A stretch of DNA of 64,000 nucleotides from Planococcus plakortidis (GTDB taxonomy: Bacteria > Bacillota > Bacilli > Bacillales_A > Planococcaceae), in the NCBI RefSeq assembly GCF_001687605.2, contig NZ_CP016539.2:1580501-1644500 (forward strand), written 5' to 3'. Numbering within the stretch: the stretch's first letter is position 1; the number at the start of each line of letters is the position of its first letter. The translations under genes were made by a program, and so were the position numbers. This document shows, one piece after another, positions 36,852-45,502 of this stretch. The notes beneath the pieces were generated by a model. It searched no databases. It was not told where the DNA came from and saw only the letters and a list, made by a program, of their open reading frames with translations.

Positions 36852-37580
36852 TCATGTATGATTCACTGCTTGATTGATAAATTGGTATAGCTCGCTATCT
36901 ATTTCATATTGGAGTTCGTTCCCTGGGTTTTCGGCGTGGAAATGTTCGGCTTGCTTGCGGAAAGTCCTATCGTCTTCGGAAAAGGCATTCACGATGTCAT
37001 TCCATTTTTTCGCTAAATCCTGTACTTTTTCATCGGAAGGAGAAGCACCTTTTTCTTTTTCCAAACGAATTTCCTTGATAAGACCGTTAAATTCTTGCTC
37101 TGCCTGCTTTAAAAGTTGTTTGTCGGCATTTTCATATCTGCTTTCCATGGTAGCCAATTGCTGCTTCGAAAAGTATTTTTCCTTATTCATTTTCAGCGCC
37201 TCCATTAATTTAGTAAGTTCTGAAATCGACATGGTCCGATTGCTGCGTGCAGCCCATAACGCATTTTCCAACTCGGCTACTAGTTTTTGCTGAACCTCTA
37301 TCTCTTTTTTGACGCGAGAAATTTGGATTTGCAAAATCTCCGCAACGGTTTGTTCCTCCGGATTAGACAACAGAAGTTGTATTTCTTCTAATGACATTCC
37401 CATCTGCTTTAGGGACAAAATGGGCTGAAGACGTACCAAATCTGCTTGCGTGTAAAGCCGATGCCCTGACTCCGTATACTGAGAAGGTGAAAATAAACAG
37501 ATTTGATCGTAATAGCGTAATGTTCGAATCGTTAAACCCGTCAATTCTGCCACTTCTCCGACTTTCCAATGTTCCTTCAT
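36852..37580 (-). CDS. MerR-family regulator with TipA-type effector domain
   Basis: 242 residues. N-terminal winged helix (WKVGEVAELTGLTIRTLRYYDQ, split motif 5-27), a dimerisation coiled coil (about 80-120) and a C-terminal helical TipAS-like domain. Such proteins activate stress or drug-efflux genes on ligand binding. The frame is open to 37595, but that codon's ATGGAGG contains the ribosome site for ATG 37580. It lies 58 bases behind hslO on the same strand, so it may be co-transcribed and control it. Confidence 0.82.
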   Translation of the reverse strand: MKEHWKVGEVAELTGLTIRTLRYYDQICLFSPSQYTESGHRLYTQADLVRLQPILSLKQMGMSLEEIQLLLSNPEEQTVAEILQIQISRVKKEIEVQQKLVAELENALWAARSNRTMSISELTKLMEALKMNKEKYFSKQQLATMESRYENADKQLLKQAEQEFNGLIKEIRLEKEKGASPSDEKVQDLAKKWNDIVNAFSEDDRTFRKQAEHFHAENPGNELQYEIDSELYQFINQAVNHT

Positions 37581-37638
37581 CTGCTTGGCCTCCATTTAAC
37601 ACTATTTTATTCACCAACTAAAAACGAGAAATTTGAAG

Positions 37639-38499
37639 TTAGAAGAGTTGCTGCATCTCCTTTTGCTTAAACGTGTAGGTTTTCCCGCAAATATGGCAAA
37701 AAGCTTCAATATCTTCCTTTCGTTCAATGCTCCGTTTGATTTCCTCTTCACTCAATGAATAAAGCATGCCATAGAACATTTCTTTACTGCACCCGCAGAA
37801 AAATTGACTGGAGCTATGGCCGATGATTTTTGCATCTCCAAACAACTGGGTTAACGCTTCTTCGCTGTCACTCGCTTTTTCAGCGTTTAGTTTACTGAAA
37901 ATATCCGGATTGGCTTTCACAATCATTTTCACTTCTGAAAGCAGGTGTGGTGGTGCACCGGGAAGCAGTTGTGCATATAGTGCATGGCTGGAAAGAAGGG
38001 AAGCTCCATTATCCAACTGAATGTCGGAATAAAGATAGGTCGGCGTCTGATCACTCTGCACAAAATAGTTGGCGATATCATCCGTGATATGTTGATTTGG
38101 CATATCGGTAATGCTGGTGAATTGATTCATCTCAGAACCCTTTATGACACGGATCATCCCAGAAGGTCCAATCAAATCTTGCATCGACTTTTCTTCTATA
38201 TTAGAAGTTCTCAAAAGTTCCTCGTTCAAGTATCCTCTGACATTTCCATTCGCTTCGGCTTCCGCAAAAATCTTATGGTGAGGGTTACTCAACGTTACCT
38301 GGATGCTCATTCGCTGGTTTCCTTTGAGCGTACCAGAGAGTATGCTCATCGCTGATACCGTTTTGCCTAACAGCAGTTTAAGCGGTTTAGGAAGTTCCTG
38401 GTTTAAGGCATAGATATCGCGAAGCAGCTGGGTATTATCAATAAAATATAAACGAATCTGTTCTTCATTAATTAATGCCTTCACAATAGCATTTTGCAC
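37639..38499 (-). CDS. hslO: Hsp33 redox-regulated chaperone
   Basis: 286 residues. The zinc-binding cysteines are C235/C237 (FFCGCS) and C268/C271 (CHICG), the CxC...CxxC switch that unfolds on oxidation and activates holdase function (family knowledge). Start is GTG 38499 after GGGGGA. Bacilli normally carry hslO next to ftsH/cysK; this one lies in an accessory unit with a MerR gene between junctions 4 and 5, so it may be a second copy (not verifiable here). Confidence 0.92.
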   Translation of the reverse strand: MQNAIVKALINEEQIRLYFIDNTQLLRDIYALNQELPKPLKLLLGKTVSAMSILSGTLKGNQRMSIQVTLSNPHHKIFAEAEANGNVRGYLNEELLRTSNIEEKSMQDLIGPSGMIRVIKGSEMNQFTSITDMPNQHITDDIANYFVQSDQTPTYLYSDIQLDNGASLLSSHALYAQLLPGAPPHLLSEVKMIVKANPDIFSKLNAEKASDSEEALTQLFGDAKIIGHSSSQFFCGCSKEMFYGMLYSLSEEEIKRSIERKEDIEAFCHICGKTYTFKQKEMQQLF

Positions 38500-38597
38500 A
38501 ACGATTCCCCCTTTGCAAAAGTAAGCTAGTTTTACTATAAAACATTACCCTACGTAAGGTTCAAGGGGAAAATGAAATTTTCACGATAATTATTTTT

Positions 38598-38625
38598 AGT
38601 TAACATATGACCCCTTATCGGAAGT
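38598..38625 (+). repeat. dif-like site, junction 5
   Basis: AGTTAACATAT (38598-38608), centre GACCCC, TTATCGGAAGT (38615-38625): exactly 11-6-11. Confidence 0.8.
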
Positions 38626-38639
38626 CTATAATAGCGAAA

Positions 38640-38674
38640 AGAGAAGGTACTGGTCCCGAGTATCTTCTCTTTTT
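38640..38674 (+). terminator. Junction 5 terminator-like hairpin
   Basis: AGAGAAGGTAC pairs with GTATCTTCTCT (one wobble), then four T. It lies between divergent genes, where no plus-strand transcript needs ending, so the hairpin travels with the repeat. Confidence 0.75.
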
Positions 38675-38702
38675 CGTTTGTGTAAGTGTAATTTCACGAA
38701 CA
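38675..38702 (+). repeat. TTCGT-type palindrome, junction 5
   Basis: CGTTTGTGTAA, centre GTGTAA, TTTCACGAACA: 11-6-11 with mutated arms. Confidence 0.7.
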
Positions 38703-38921
38703 CTTCTATGATTATCGATAAGAAAGATTTACTTCGTTAAATATTAAAAGTTATCAATGATTACTTAATCATGGCGCTTTAATTTTCTTGAAATATCTAG
38801 AAATAAAAAAATGTGAGTAGGAAGAACTTTATTTAGGAAAACCCATTTATTTACTTTAATGTATACTATAATTAAATTGATAGAAGTACATTTAAACTAA
38901 TTCCATTCGAAGGAGTAGCCT

Positions 38922-39812
38922 GTGAAAAAAATTAAAATTGTATTTCTTAGTTTAACAATATTTGTTTTCTTTTCTTTCATTCTAGTTTTAGGTGGGAGCT
39001 TTTTTCTTTACAAAGTCATAGCAGAAGAACAACCAGATATAAACCTTACATACATCGAAGCAATGGCAGCGATAGTAACTCGAAGTCCTGAAGGAAAACT
39101 AAAAAACCAGATCAAAGATTCTTACTTACAAGAAGATTATAAACACGTTTCAATTTATCATGAAAAGGATTTCTCTGAACTTCTGCCAATAACAAAAGAA
39201 ACGTTAGACTTAGCTTTCGTGAAAACCGAAGCATTGTTCGGCAAAACATATCAAGAACCGATTGACTTTCTTGTATTCCAAGATAGCGAAGAGATGTCGA
39301 AGTTGTCTGGGGTAGAAGGTGGTGCTGGATTTTATTCAGCAGAGGATAAGCTGTTAGCCATACATTATCTTGATAAGGACCTTATATTAAAAAGAGAGAA
39401 TTACCCTTTATACATGTTTCAGGGAGTCATTCTTCACGAATATACTCACTACGCTTTTGCTCAAAAGGCCAAAGATTTAAATATTTACCCGCTTTGGTTT
39501 CAAGAAGGTGTTGCTGAATATATTGAAGCCGAAGATCAAGGAGCACCTTTGCCTGAATCTGAAAGTATTCCTTTTGCTCACTTAACAACCTATGAACAAT
39601 GGGCTGAAGCGAGGTACATAGAGTCAACCAACAATTATGCACAGAGTTATTATGCAATTGAATTCTTAATAGAGGAATACGGGGAAGAGATTATCAACAA
39701 AATAATGAATTCGGCAAATAAAACGAAAGACTTCGAGAAAAGTTTTAAAGAAATAACGGGGTTAACAATTAATGAATTAGATAAAGTGTACTTAAAATTT
39801 TATAGAGAATGA
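38922..39812 (+). CDS. Membrane-anchored gluzincin (peptidase MA-type) metalloprotease
   Basis: 296 residues with an uncleaved N-terminal membrane segment (5-31) and an extracytoplasmic domain. Zinc motif H172-E173-Y-T-H176 (HEYTH) and the third ligand E195 in WFQEGVAEYIE, typical of the Peptidase_MA_2/collagenase-like fold. Start is GTG 38922, six bases after AAGGAG. Substrate unknown. It is the only gene between junctions 5 and 6. Confidence 0.78.
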   Translation: MKKIKIVFLSLTIFVFFSFILVLGGSFFLYKVIAEEQPDINLTYIEAMAAIVTRSPEGKLKNQIKDSYLQEDYKHVSIYHEKDFSELLPITKETLDLAFVKTEALFGKTYQEPIDFLVFQDSEEMSKLSGVEGGAGFYSAEDKLLAIHYLDKDLILKRENYPLYMFQGVILHEYTHYAFAQKAKDLNIYPLWFQEGVAEYIEAEDQGAPLPESESIPFAHLTTYEQWAEARYIESTNNYAQSYYAIEFLIEEYGEEIINKIMNSANKTKDFEKSFKEITGLTINELDKVYLKFYRE

Positions 39813-39849
39813 AGCAAATTAAATATTTTGAGGGATTTCTAATCTGTTT

Positions 39850-39878
39850 GGTTTACATATTGCCCGATTATCGGAAGC
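39850..39878 (+). repeat. dif-like site, junction 6
   Basis: GGTTTACATAT (39850-39860), 7-base centre, TTATCGGAAGC (39868-39878). Confidence 0.78.
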
Positions 39879-39889
39879 TATAAAATAGA

Positions 39890-39932
39890 AAGGAGAGAAG
39901 GAGAGTATAAGCCGAATCTTCTCTCCTTTTGC
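39890..39932 (+). terminator. Junction 6 terminator
   Basis: AAGGAGAGAAG pairs perfectly with CTTCTCTCCTT, followed by TT. Ends the metalloprotease transcript. The stretch to 40271 shows no gene. Confidence 0.88.
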
Positions 39933-40271
39933 TATTGTTTCCTAAAAAGTACGTTCACCTAATGGAAACATCCACCTCTGTATTGACTGCCAGTTTGTCC
40001 TGAATAAGCAACGATCTTGAACTCATTATCGTAACCTTTGAAGCAACAAATATAGGGAACAACGATTGTAGATGTGATTTCTTTATTATAAACTTTTTCC
40101 TTTAATCACAAAAAAGTTGAATTATATTTCATTTCCAAATGCTTATGATGACATTATTTTCATAGAAGTTTCATACGTTACTTAATATATGGAAGTCTTA
40201 ACCAAGTTTTAATATTGGGTTTTAGGGAATGGGATATATCGTGACAAATAGAGAAAAGGGGAGGAACACTA

Positions 40272-41594
40272 ATGACGAAAAGTTCGTGGTCGAGATTAAT
40301 GTCCCTCACAGTATTAAGTTCTGTGTTGGCTTTGGCAGCATGTGGCAATGAAGATGCTACCGAAGAAGAGTCAGCGAATGACTCGGATGCTACAACAGAA
40401 GAAAGTACAGTTGAGGGTGCTACAACTGAGGAAAGTGCAGACGAGGGCGCAAATGAAAGTGCAGAAACTGAACCGAAAGTGACTGAGTTTGAACCGGCAT
40501 TTCCGGAACAAACGAGAGCACCGGCAGTAGAAACTGAAACGGAACTGGATACGGAAGTGGTCGTTGAAGGTCTTGGCGTGTCTTGGGGCATGACCGAGTT
40601 TGAACCGAACCGCTTACTCGTGACACAGCGGGATGCAGCAGAGCTACTCATCGTAAACCTTGAAGATGGTTCTGTGTCAGATCCAATCGAAGGAACGCCG
40701 GAAGTGAATAACGAGGACCAAGGCGGCTTGCTGGATGTCACGGTCGCTCCGGATTTTGAGGAATCGCGAATGGTCTTTCTGACGTTTTCTCAGGATATTG
40801 AAGGCGGCACGGTAACGTCTGTCGGTAAAGGAATGTTATCAGAAGATGAAACTTCCCTCGAAGACTTTGAAGTGATCTTCCAGGCAACTCCTGCATATGA
40901 AGGCACTTTGCACTATGGCGGGCGGATTATCTTTGATGATGAGGATAACCTGTTCCTAACGACGGGTGAACGTTCAGATGTCGAAAGTCGCGATCGCGCA
41001 CAAGAATTGGATGCTTACTTGGGTAAAGTCATCCACATCACACAAGATGGAGAACCAGTAGAGTCGAACCCGTTTGTAGAAGATGAAGACGCACTCGATG
41101 GAATCTTCAGCTACGGTCACCGCAATATCCAAGGTATCGATTATAACCCTGCAACAGGCGATTTATGGATTGTCGAGTTCGGCCCGCAAGCTGGGGACGA
41201 ATTGAATATCATTGAACCAGGCAATAACTATGGCTGGCCCGTTGTTTCTTATGGTCTCGAATACTCTGGTGAATTGGTCAATGATGGTATTTCAGAACAC
41301 GAAGAACAAGGATTTGTTGAACCAAGATATTATTGGGATCCAACAAGTGCACCGAGTGGGATGGCATTTTATGACAATGACGCCATTCCGGAGTGGGAAA
41401 ACAACTTGTTCATTGGTGGTTTAGCACCGAATTATATTGTACGTGTCGTTATTGAAGATGACATCGTTGTTGGAGAAGAACGATTGTTAACGGATGAAGT
41501 CCAACGTTTCCGTGACATTCTTGTCACAGAAGATGGCGCGCTTATCGCATCTACAGATGGTGGCTTGATTTATAAGATTACTGCAGCAGAATAA
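40272..41594 (+). CDS. PQQ-type sugar (sorbosone/glucose) dehydrogenase-like lipoprotein
   Basis: 440 residues. Signal peptide with lipobox LALAAC (Cys about 25), a low-complexity Glu/Thr/Ser/Ala spacer (about 26-75), then a six-bladed propeller of the soluble glucose/sorbosone dehydrogenase family. Blocks are NEDQGGLLDVTVAPDF, LHYGGRIIFDDEDNLF, YGHRNIQGIDYNP and GPQAGDELN. Anchored outside the membrane; the cofactor and substrate are family inferences. GGGGAGG precedes ATG 40272. Just right of the last dif-like junction. Confidence 0.85.
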   Translation: MTKSSWSRLMSLTVLSSVLALAACGNEDATEEESANDSDATTEESTVEGATTEESADEGANESAETEPKVTEFEPAFPEQTRAPAVETETELDTEVVVEGLGVSWGMTEFEPNRLLVTQRDAAELLIVNLEDGSVSDPIEGTPEVNNEDQGGLLDVTVAPDFEESRMVFLTFSQDIEGGTVTSVGKGMLSEDETSLEDFEVIFQATPAYEGTLHYGGRIIFDDEDNLFLTTGERSDVESRDRAQELDAYLGKVIHITQDGEPVESNPFVEDEDALDGIFSYGHRNIQGIDYNPATGDLWIVEFGPQAGDELNIIEPGNNYGWPVVSYGLEYSGELVNDGISEHEEQGFVEPRYYWDPTSAPSGMAFYDNDAIPEWENNLFIGGLAPNYIVRVVIEDDIVVGEERLLTDEVQRFRDILVTEDGALIASTDGGLIYKITAAE

Positions 41595-41667
41595 TTAATG
41601 ATACTCTTAAAACGCCCGGTCTAATGTCTATGTTGTTAACTCAGGGCATTCGATAATAGTAGGGAAG

Positions 41668-41706
41668 CAGGCATTCGTGGAAATCCACGAATGCCTGTTT
41701 TTTTTA
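41668..41706 (+). terminator. Intrinsic terminator after the sugar dehydrogenase gene
   Basis: CAGGCATTCGTGG pairs perfectly with CCACGAATGCCTG, then nine T. The following bases to 41952 hold no gene I can support. Confidence 0.92.
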
Positions 41707-41952
41707 TCACTTTATTTATGGTGTGATTGTTCAAATAACAGTTATGAGATTGTCGCCATGCAATTGCACTTTTGCCTAATGGTTCTATTTATGCTTAGTC
41801 TATTTCCGGAAAGAGTGCTCTTGTATGAAATTATCTATTCAATAATAAAATCAGACATTTGGATGAAACCGCCGCTCCCGAATTTACCGTATAGTATTAA
41901 GTAACCGTCGAATTGGATGTACTATCGACTTTTCCTGCTATGGCCGCTGTTC

Positions 41953-42471
41953 CTAAGGTTTTATCGTTCCAATTACTTGATAGTTTATGTTGTCTTGCAC
42001 GGCATTTATAACGCCAAATGAGATTTCTTCATGGGTCAACCAGCGCGACACGCCATTCTCGATTTTGAAGCCGAGCTGTACTTGGTGATAGCTCATGTGG
42101 CTGGGGGGAGTCGAAGTTTGCTTGGGCGTGACGTAATTTAGGACAGCTTCCAGTTACACGGGATAGTTTGCAAGGGTCGGAAGCAGGGAGGAGATCGGCT
42201 AAGCAAGGGGTTACATCATTTTCATACGCATAGATCCAGGCAACGATCAAGTGAATCGGGCCTTGGTGCTGAATCTTAATAAGTTCAGCAGCGAATGCTT
42301 TCGTATTTGTATAGTCGACGAAAACTGGCGTTAAGTGATTGGGGGTTGTACCAAGAGCTGCTGCGTTTTCTGCCGGCTACGCCCAATGACAGAAACGCGG
42401 TAGCCATTTCTCGATAACCATAGCATCGTTTGGTCGAGCATGCCGGCGCCAGTGACAAGTGCATGTTTCAA
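41953..42471 (-). pseudogene. Short-chain dehydrogenase remnant with several frameshifts
   Basis: Start TTG 42471 (AGGAG upstream) gives KHALVTGAGMLDQTMLWLS, NGYRVSVIGRS and then a stop. Shifting frame restores LTPVFVDYTNTKAFAAELI and GPIHLIVAWIYAYE, and another shift restores SYHQVQLGFKIENGVSRWL and HEEISFGVINAVQDN up to TAG at 41953. The summed length fits the roughly 173-residue Rossmann proteins of Bacilli. At least three lesions; dead. Confidence 0.75.
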
Positions 42472-42526
42472 CCGAATCACTCCTAATTCAAATGGGGTAA
42501 TTAGAAAGATAGAAAGGATGGAATGG

Positions 42527-43233
42527 ATGGCCATGATCGTAAAAACTTCTAATTGTTTATTATTATCGACTGACCAAAAAAAGTCGGAAAGCCTGTGGCG
42601 CGACAATCCGTGTTTTAAATTCATGTTTTCCTTGAAAGGTTCGATGCATTATCAAAGCAACCGCAATGACTTGACCATAGCGGAGCAAGAATTTATCGTG
42701 TTCAATCCGCATGATGGGCATCGGCAGCTTGCAGTTGATGACCATAAGTTTTTGGTCGAACTGGATGCTGTGTTTCTTAAAGAGGCAGCAAGGGCTATTA
42801 CAGGAAACGATAGGGAACTTTATTTTGCACAAACGTCTCAGAAAAATCCTCTCATCGAGCAATGAGTTCATTTTTTGCAGCAATACATGCTGTTGGAACA
42901 AGGCGGCAGTGGTTCAATTGAAATGTTCTTGGATCACAGTTTTGCCCAATTGAGTTTATTGCTCACGAAGGCTGCGATCGGGACGCATATACCCGATATG
43001 GCCGCTTGGCGCATCTATTCAAAGAAAAAATCGGTGTTTCCCCGTATTCCTGGCTGCAGCTTTACCGTCTCGTGAGAGCGCAGGAGCTATTGATCCAAAC
43101 TAACCGGAGTATCACGGATATCGCCTATGATTGCGGATTTTCTTCGATCAGCTCGTTTAATCAATTATTCAAGCGCCTTTACGGCTTTTCGCCGCGCATG
43201 TTCCGTCAGGATGCCTCGAACAAGATAAAATAA
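42527..43233 (+). pseudogene. AraC-family regulator remnant
   Basis: The N-terminal cupin-like part (from ATG 42527 or 42533) runs to TGA at 42863-42865 in ...NPLIEQ-stop. The same frame reads on as FVHFLQQYMLLEQGG and SIEMFLDHSFAQLSLLL until about 43000. A frame change then gives the C-terminal AraC helix-turn-helix (HLFKEKIGVSPYSW, ITDIAYDCGFSSISSFNQLF, YGFSPRMFR). The first DNA-binding helix is missing, so there is also a deletion. Divergent from the dead dehydrogenase; its last 69 bases overlap the MFS gene's 3' end on the other strand. Confidence 0.75.
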
Positions 43234-44412
43234 GGCGGCCATCACCATCAGGCTGCCACAAATGATAAACAGCTGCTGGATGCCGACGACAGAAACAAAT
43301 GCGCCGAAGACCGCGAGTGACAAGACATTGGAGCCATATAAAAGAACCGCATTAAAGCTGAAAGCCCGACCCAGCATGTTCGCAGGCACCAAGGTTTGGA
43401 TCAAATACACGCGAGCCAGGCTAGATAGCGGCAAACCGGCCGCTGCAAGGAACATTCCGGCAAAATAAAACGGCAAGTTACTCGCGCATCCAAGTACTAC
43501 AAGACCGATTCCCCAAACAAGCGAGCCCCCTAAATAAAGTGGCAAGGTCAAGGTTTTCCAAAAATAAGGGATGGCGATATTGGCCAAAATCACGCCGGCT
43601 CCGTACCACCCCAAGATTAGGCTGTAAAGTTCTTGGCCGTTCCCAGGGTAGCGGTCGATGAGCAGCAACAATAAGCCGACCTGCCAAACCCAGGTATTGA
43701 AAAAGACCATCCAAAACGTTGCCACAAACAAAATCTTGATCGTCTCTTCGCGTTTTGCCCATCGAACAAACAGCCCAATCGAACGAAAGATTCCTTGTGT
43801 GTGCACCTTATTTATATCTTGTTCACCTATCGCTTCCTGCCAATGCATGTTCAAGATGAGCATTGCACTCACAAGATAAGTCAGGGCATCGATCGTATAA
43901 AGGTGAATGGTGTTTCCGCTATTGACCATGGCGATTGCAAAAACCGGCGTCAACACTTGAATTCCCCTTGTCACCGTATCCAACAGGCTATTGACCGCTG
44001 TTTGTTGATCAAGAGGCGTGATCAGCGGCAATACGGCTCGGTAGGCGGGGTTATATAAACACCCCAAGCTTTGCACCATAAAAGCAGCCGTCAGCAAATG
44101 CCAAAACGCCAGCGTGCCCATTTGATGGAATATAACCAACGAAAAGATGGGCGGGATTCTCAGCAGGTCGATCCATACGAGCATCCTCTTTTTATGGACA
44201 CGGTCCGCAACGGCCCCGCCAATCAAGCCAAATAGCAAATAGGGCATGGCTTGTGATATGGCTATGATGGACGTTAAGGCAGCGGACTCTGTCAGGCCAT
44301 AGGAAATAAAAAGAAAGGCAAGCCCTGCCAACACATTGCCGAGCTGGGAGATGCCAGCTCCCGCTAAGTAACACATAATATTTTTGTTTTTCAATACACG
44401 TTGATACATCAT
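43165..44412 (-). CDS. MFS transporter (12-TM, MFS_3/macrolide-efflux-like)
   Basis: 415 residues, about 12 membrane segments, with the loop-2 motif GGAVADRVHKKRML of the major facilitator superfamily. It resembles enterobactin/macrolide-efflux-type MFS_3 proteins; substrate unknown. GGGAGGTG precedes ATG 44412 (ATG 44409 also possible; GTG 44418 overlaps the site). Its 3' end is antisense to the AraC remnant, which suggests that neighbour is no longer under selection. Confidence 0.85.
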   Translation of the reverse strand: MMYQRVLKNKNIMCYLAGAGISQLGNVLAGLAFLFISYGLTESAALTSIIAISQAMPYLLFGLIGGAVADRVHKKRMLVWIDLLRIPPIFSLVIFHQMGTLAFWHLLTAAFMVQSLGCLYNPAYRAVLPLITPLDQQTAVNSLLDTVTRGIQVLTPVFAIAMVNSGNTIHLYTIDALTYLVSAMLILNMHWQEAIGEQDINKVHTQGIFRSIGLFVRWAKREETIKILFVATFWMVFFNTWVWQVGLLLLLIDRYPGNGQELYSLILGWYGAGVILANIAIPYFWKTLTLPLYLGGSLVWGIGLVVLGCASNLPFYFAGMFLAAAGLPLSSLARVYLIQTLVPANMLGRAFSFNAVLLYGSNVLSLAVFGAFVSVVGIQQLFIICGSLMVMAALFYLVRGILTEHARRKAVKALE

Positions 44413-44503
44413 AACCACCTCCCGTTCAGGTTACGCTGAATTTCAAGGTGGCTCTATACGAATCTTGCTGCTTCATTCGACAAGAAATCCATAGTTTAAA
44501 GAT

Positions 44504-44531
44504 AAGAGCGCTGCAAGTTTGCAGTGCTCTT
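44504..44531. terminator. Hairpin downstream of the 236-residue membrane protein gene
   Basis: AAGAGCGCTGCAA pairs with TTGCAGTGCTCTT (one wobble); weak T run on both strands. Confidence 0.65.
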
Positions 44532-44554
44532 GTTTGCTGTTGGGCTATTTGATA

Positions 44555-45265
44555 CTACCATTCAAACACAAACTTCAGTGAAATCGTAATGGCAGAATAA
44601 ATGACGACGGAAATAAGAAAAGTCGGGAAATGCGTTTCTTTTTCGCTCGGCAATTCGTGCTTGAAAACCGTAAAGATCATCGCGCCGGAAACGAGTGAGA
44701 AGACGATCGATTTGAACAGCGGCGTCAGTTCTGTCGTCAAGGCGATGATCCATCCACTAATAATGCCGACAGCCAATATATAACGTCCGTATCGATTGTA
44801 TTCCACTGGAAACTTCCGCCACATATCATGGGCGACCGCCATGAAGTGCGGACCGATTGCGACGCAGTAGAACAAGGCTTGAATGGCTGATACTTCAAAC
44901 GACAAAACGGAGTAGGAGACGAGCGCGTTATAGAAAGCACAGAAAACGATGACGGACCAGAAAGTAGAGGTGTGGGAAATATAGTTTTGCTGGATGACAA
45001 TTTGGATGCCGACGAACAAGACGACGCCGAGAAGGCCGACAAAATAGATTTCCGACTCCATCGTCAGCTGCCGGTACGGTTCTTCGATGGCGGCTTGTTG
45101 CTTATGGAGTGTGGGGAGCAGGTAGATGAAAATATACGAAACGGCAAGCCCGCCCGAAAACGAGAACCATTTCACTTGCTTCAGTTTGTCTCTTGGCACC
45201 AGGACGCTGGCGAAGAAATGGATCAAGATGAATACAATGCCGATCAAAAACGGAATCAACAGCAT
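44555..45265 (-). CDS. Polytopic membrane protein (236 aa), ZIP-like layout
   Basis: About eight hydrophobic segments. A HFF...SGGLAVSYIFIYLLP stretch early on recalls ZIP metal permeases, but the histidine-rich loop of ZIPs is absent, so I do not assign transport. GGAGG eight bases before ATG 45265. Monocistronic on the minus strand with a hairpin after it. Confidence 0.7.
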   Translation of the reverse strand: MLLIPFLIGIVFILIHFFASVLVPRDKLKQVKWFSFSGGLAVSYIFIYLLPTLHKQQAAIEEPYRQLTMESEIYFVGLLGVVLFVGIQIVIQQNYISHTSTFWSVIVFCAFYNALVSYSVLSFEVSAIQALFYCVAIGPHFMAVAHDMWRKFPVEYNRYGRYILAVGIISGWIIALTTELTPLFKSIVFSLVSGAMIFTVFKHELPSEKETHFPTFLISVVIYSAITISLKFVFEW

Positions 45266-45502
45266 GACCCAAGCCTCCTGTCAAATGAAATGATCTGGTG
45301 AAATGGAAAAGTTTGGTTAAATTGCAGAATGCCATAAACAACTTGCGATGGTTTTCTATATTGTACTGCTTCGACTTTAAATAATGAATGACCTTTTAAG
45401 ATTTGGAAGTCTTACGTAGTTGAAACTATATTCAATAAGATGATAGGGATTTTAGGGCAGAAAGAGAATCTAATGCAATGACCAAAATTATGGGGGCTGA
45501 AG

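Noticed and set aside
37025-37045. Extra dif-like arm (CATCGGAAGG) inside merR
   Set aside because: It lies in coding sequence and has no AGTTTACATAT partner arm at the right distance.
31000-39932. Integron cassette array with attC sites
   Set aside because: No IntI-type integrase and no GTTRRRY/RYYYAAC box pairs are visible. The conserved arms match dif, not attC.
41677-41904. 75-codon frame starting inside a terminator
   Set aside because: It begins in the hairpin arm of the sugar dehydrogenase terminator and has no ribosome site or family resemblance.
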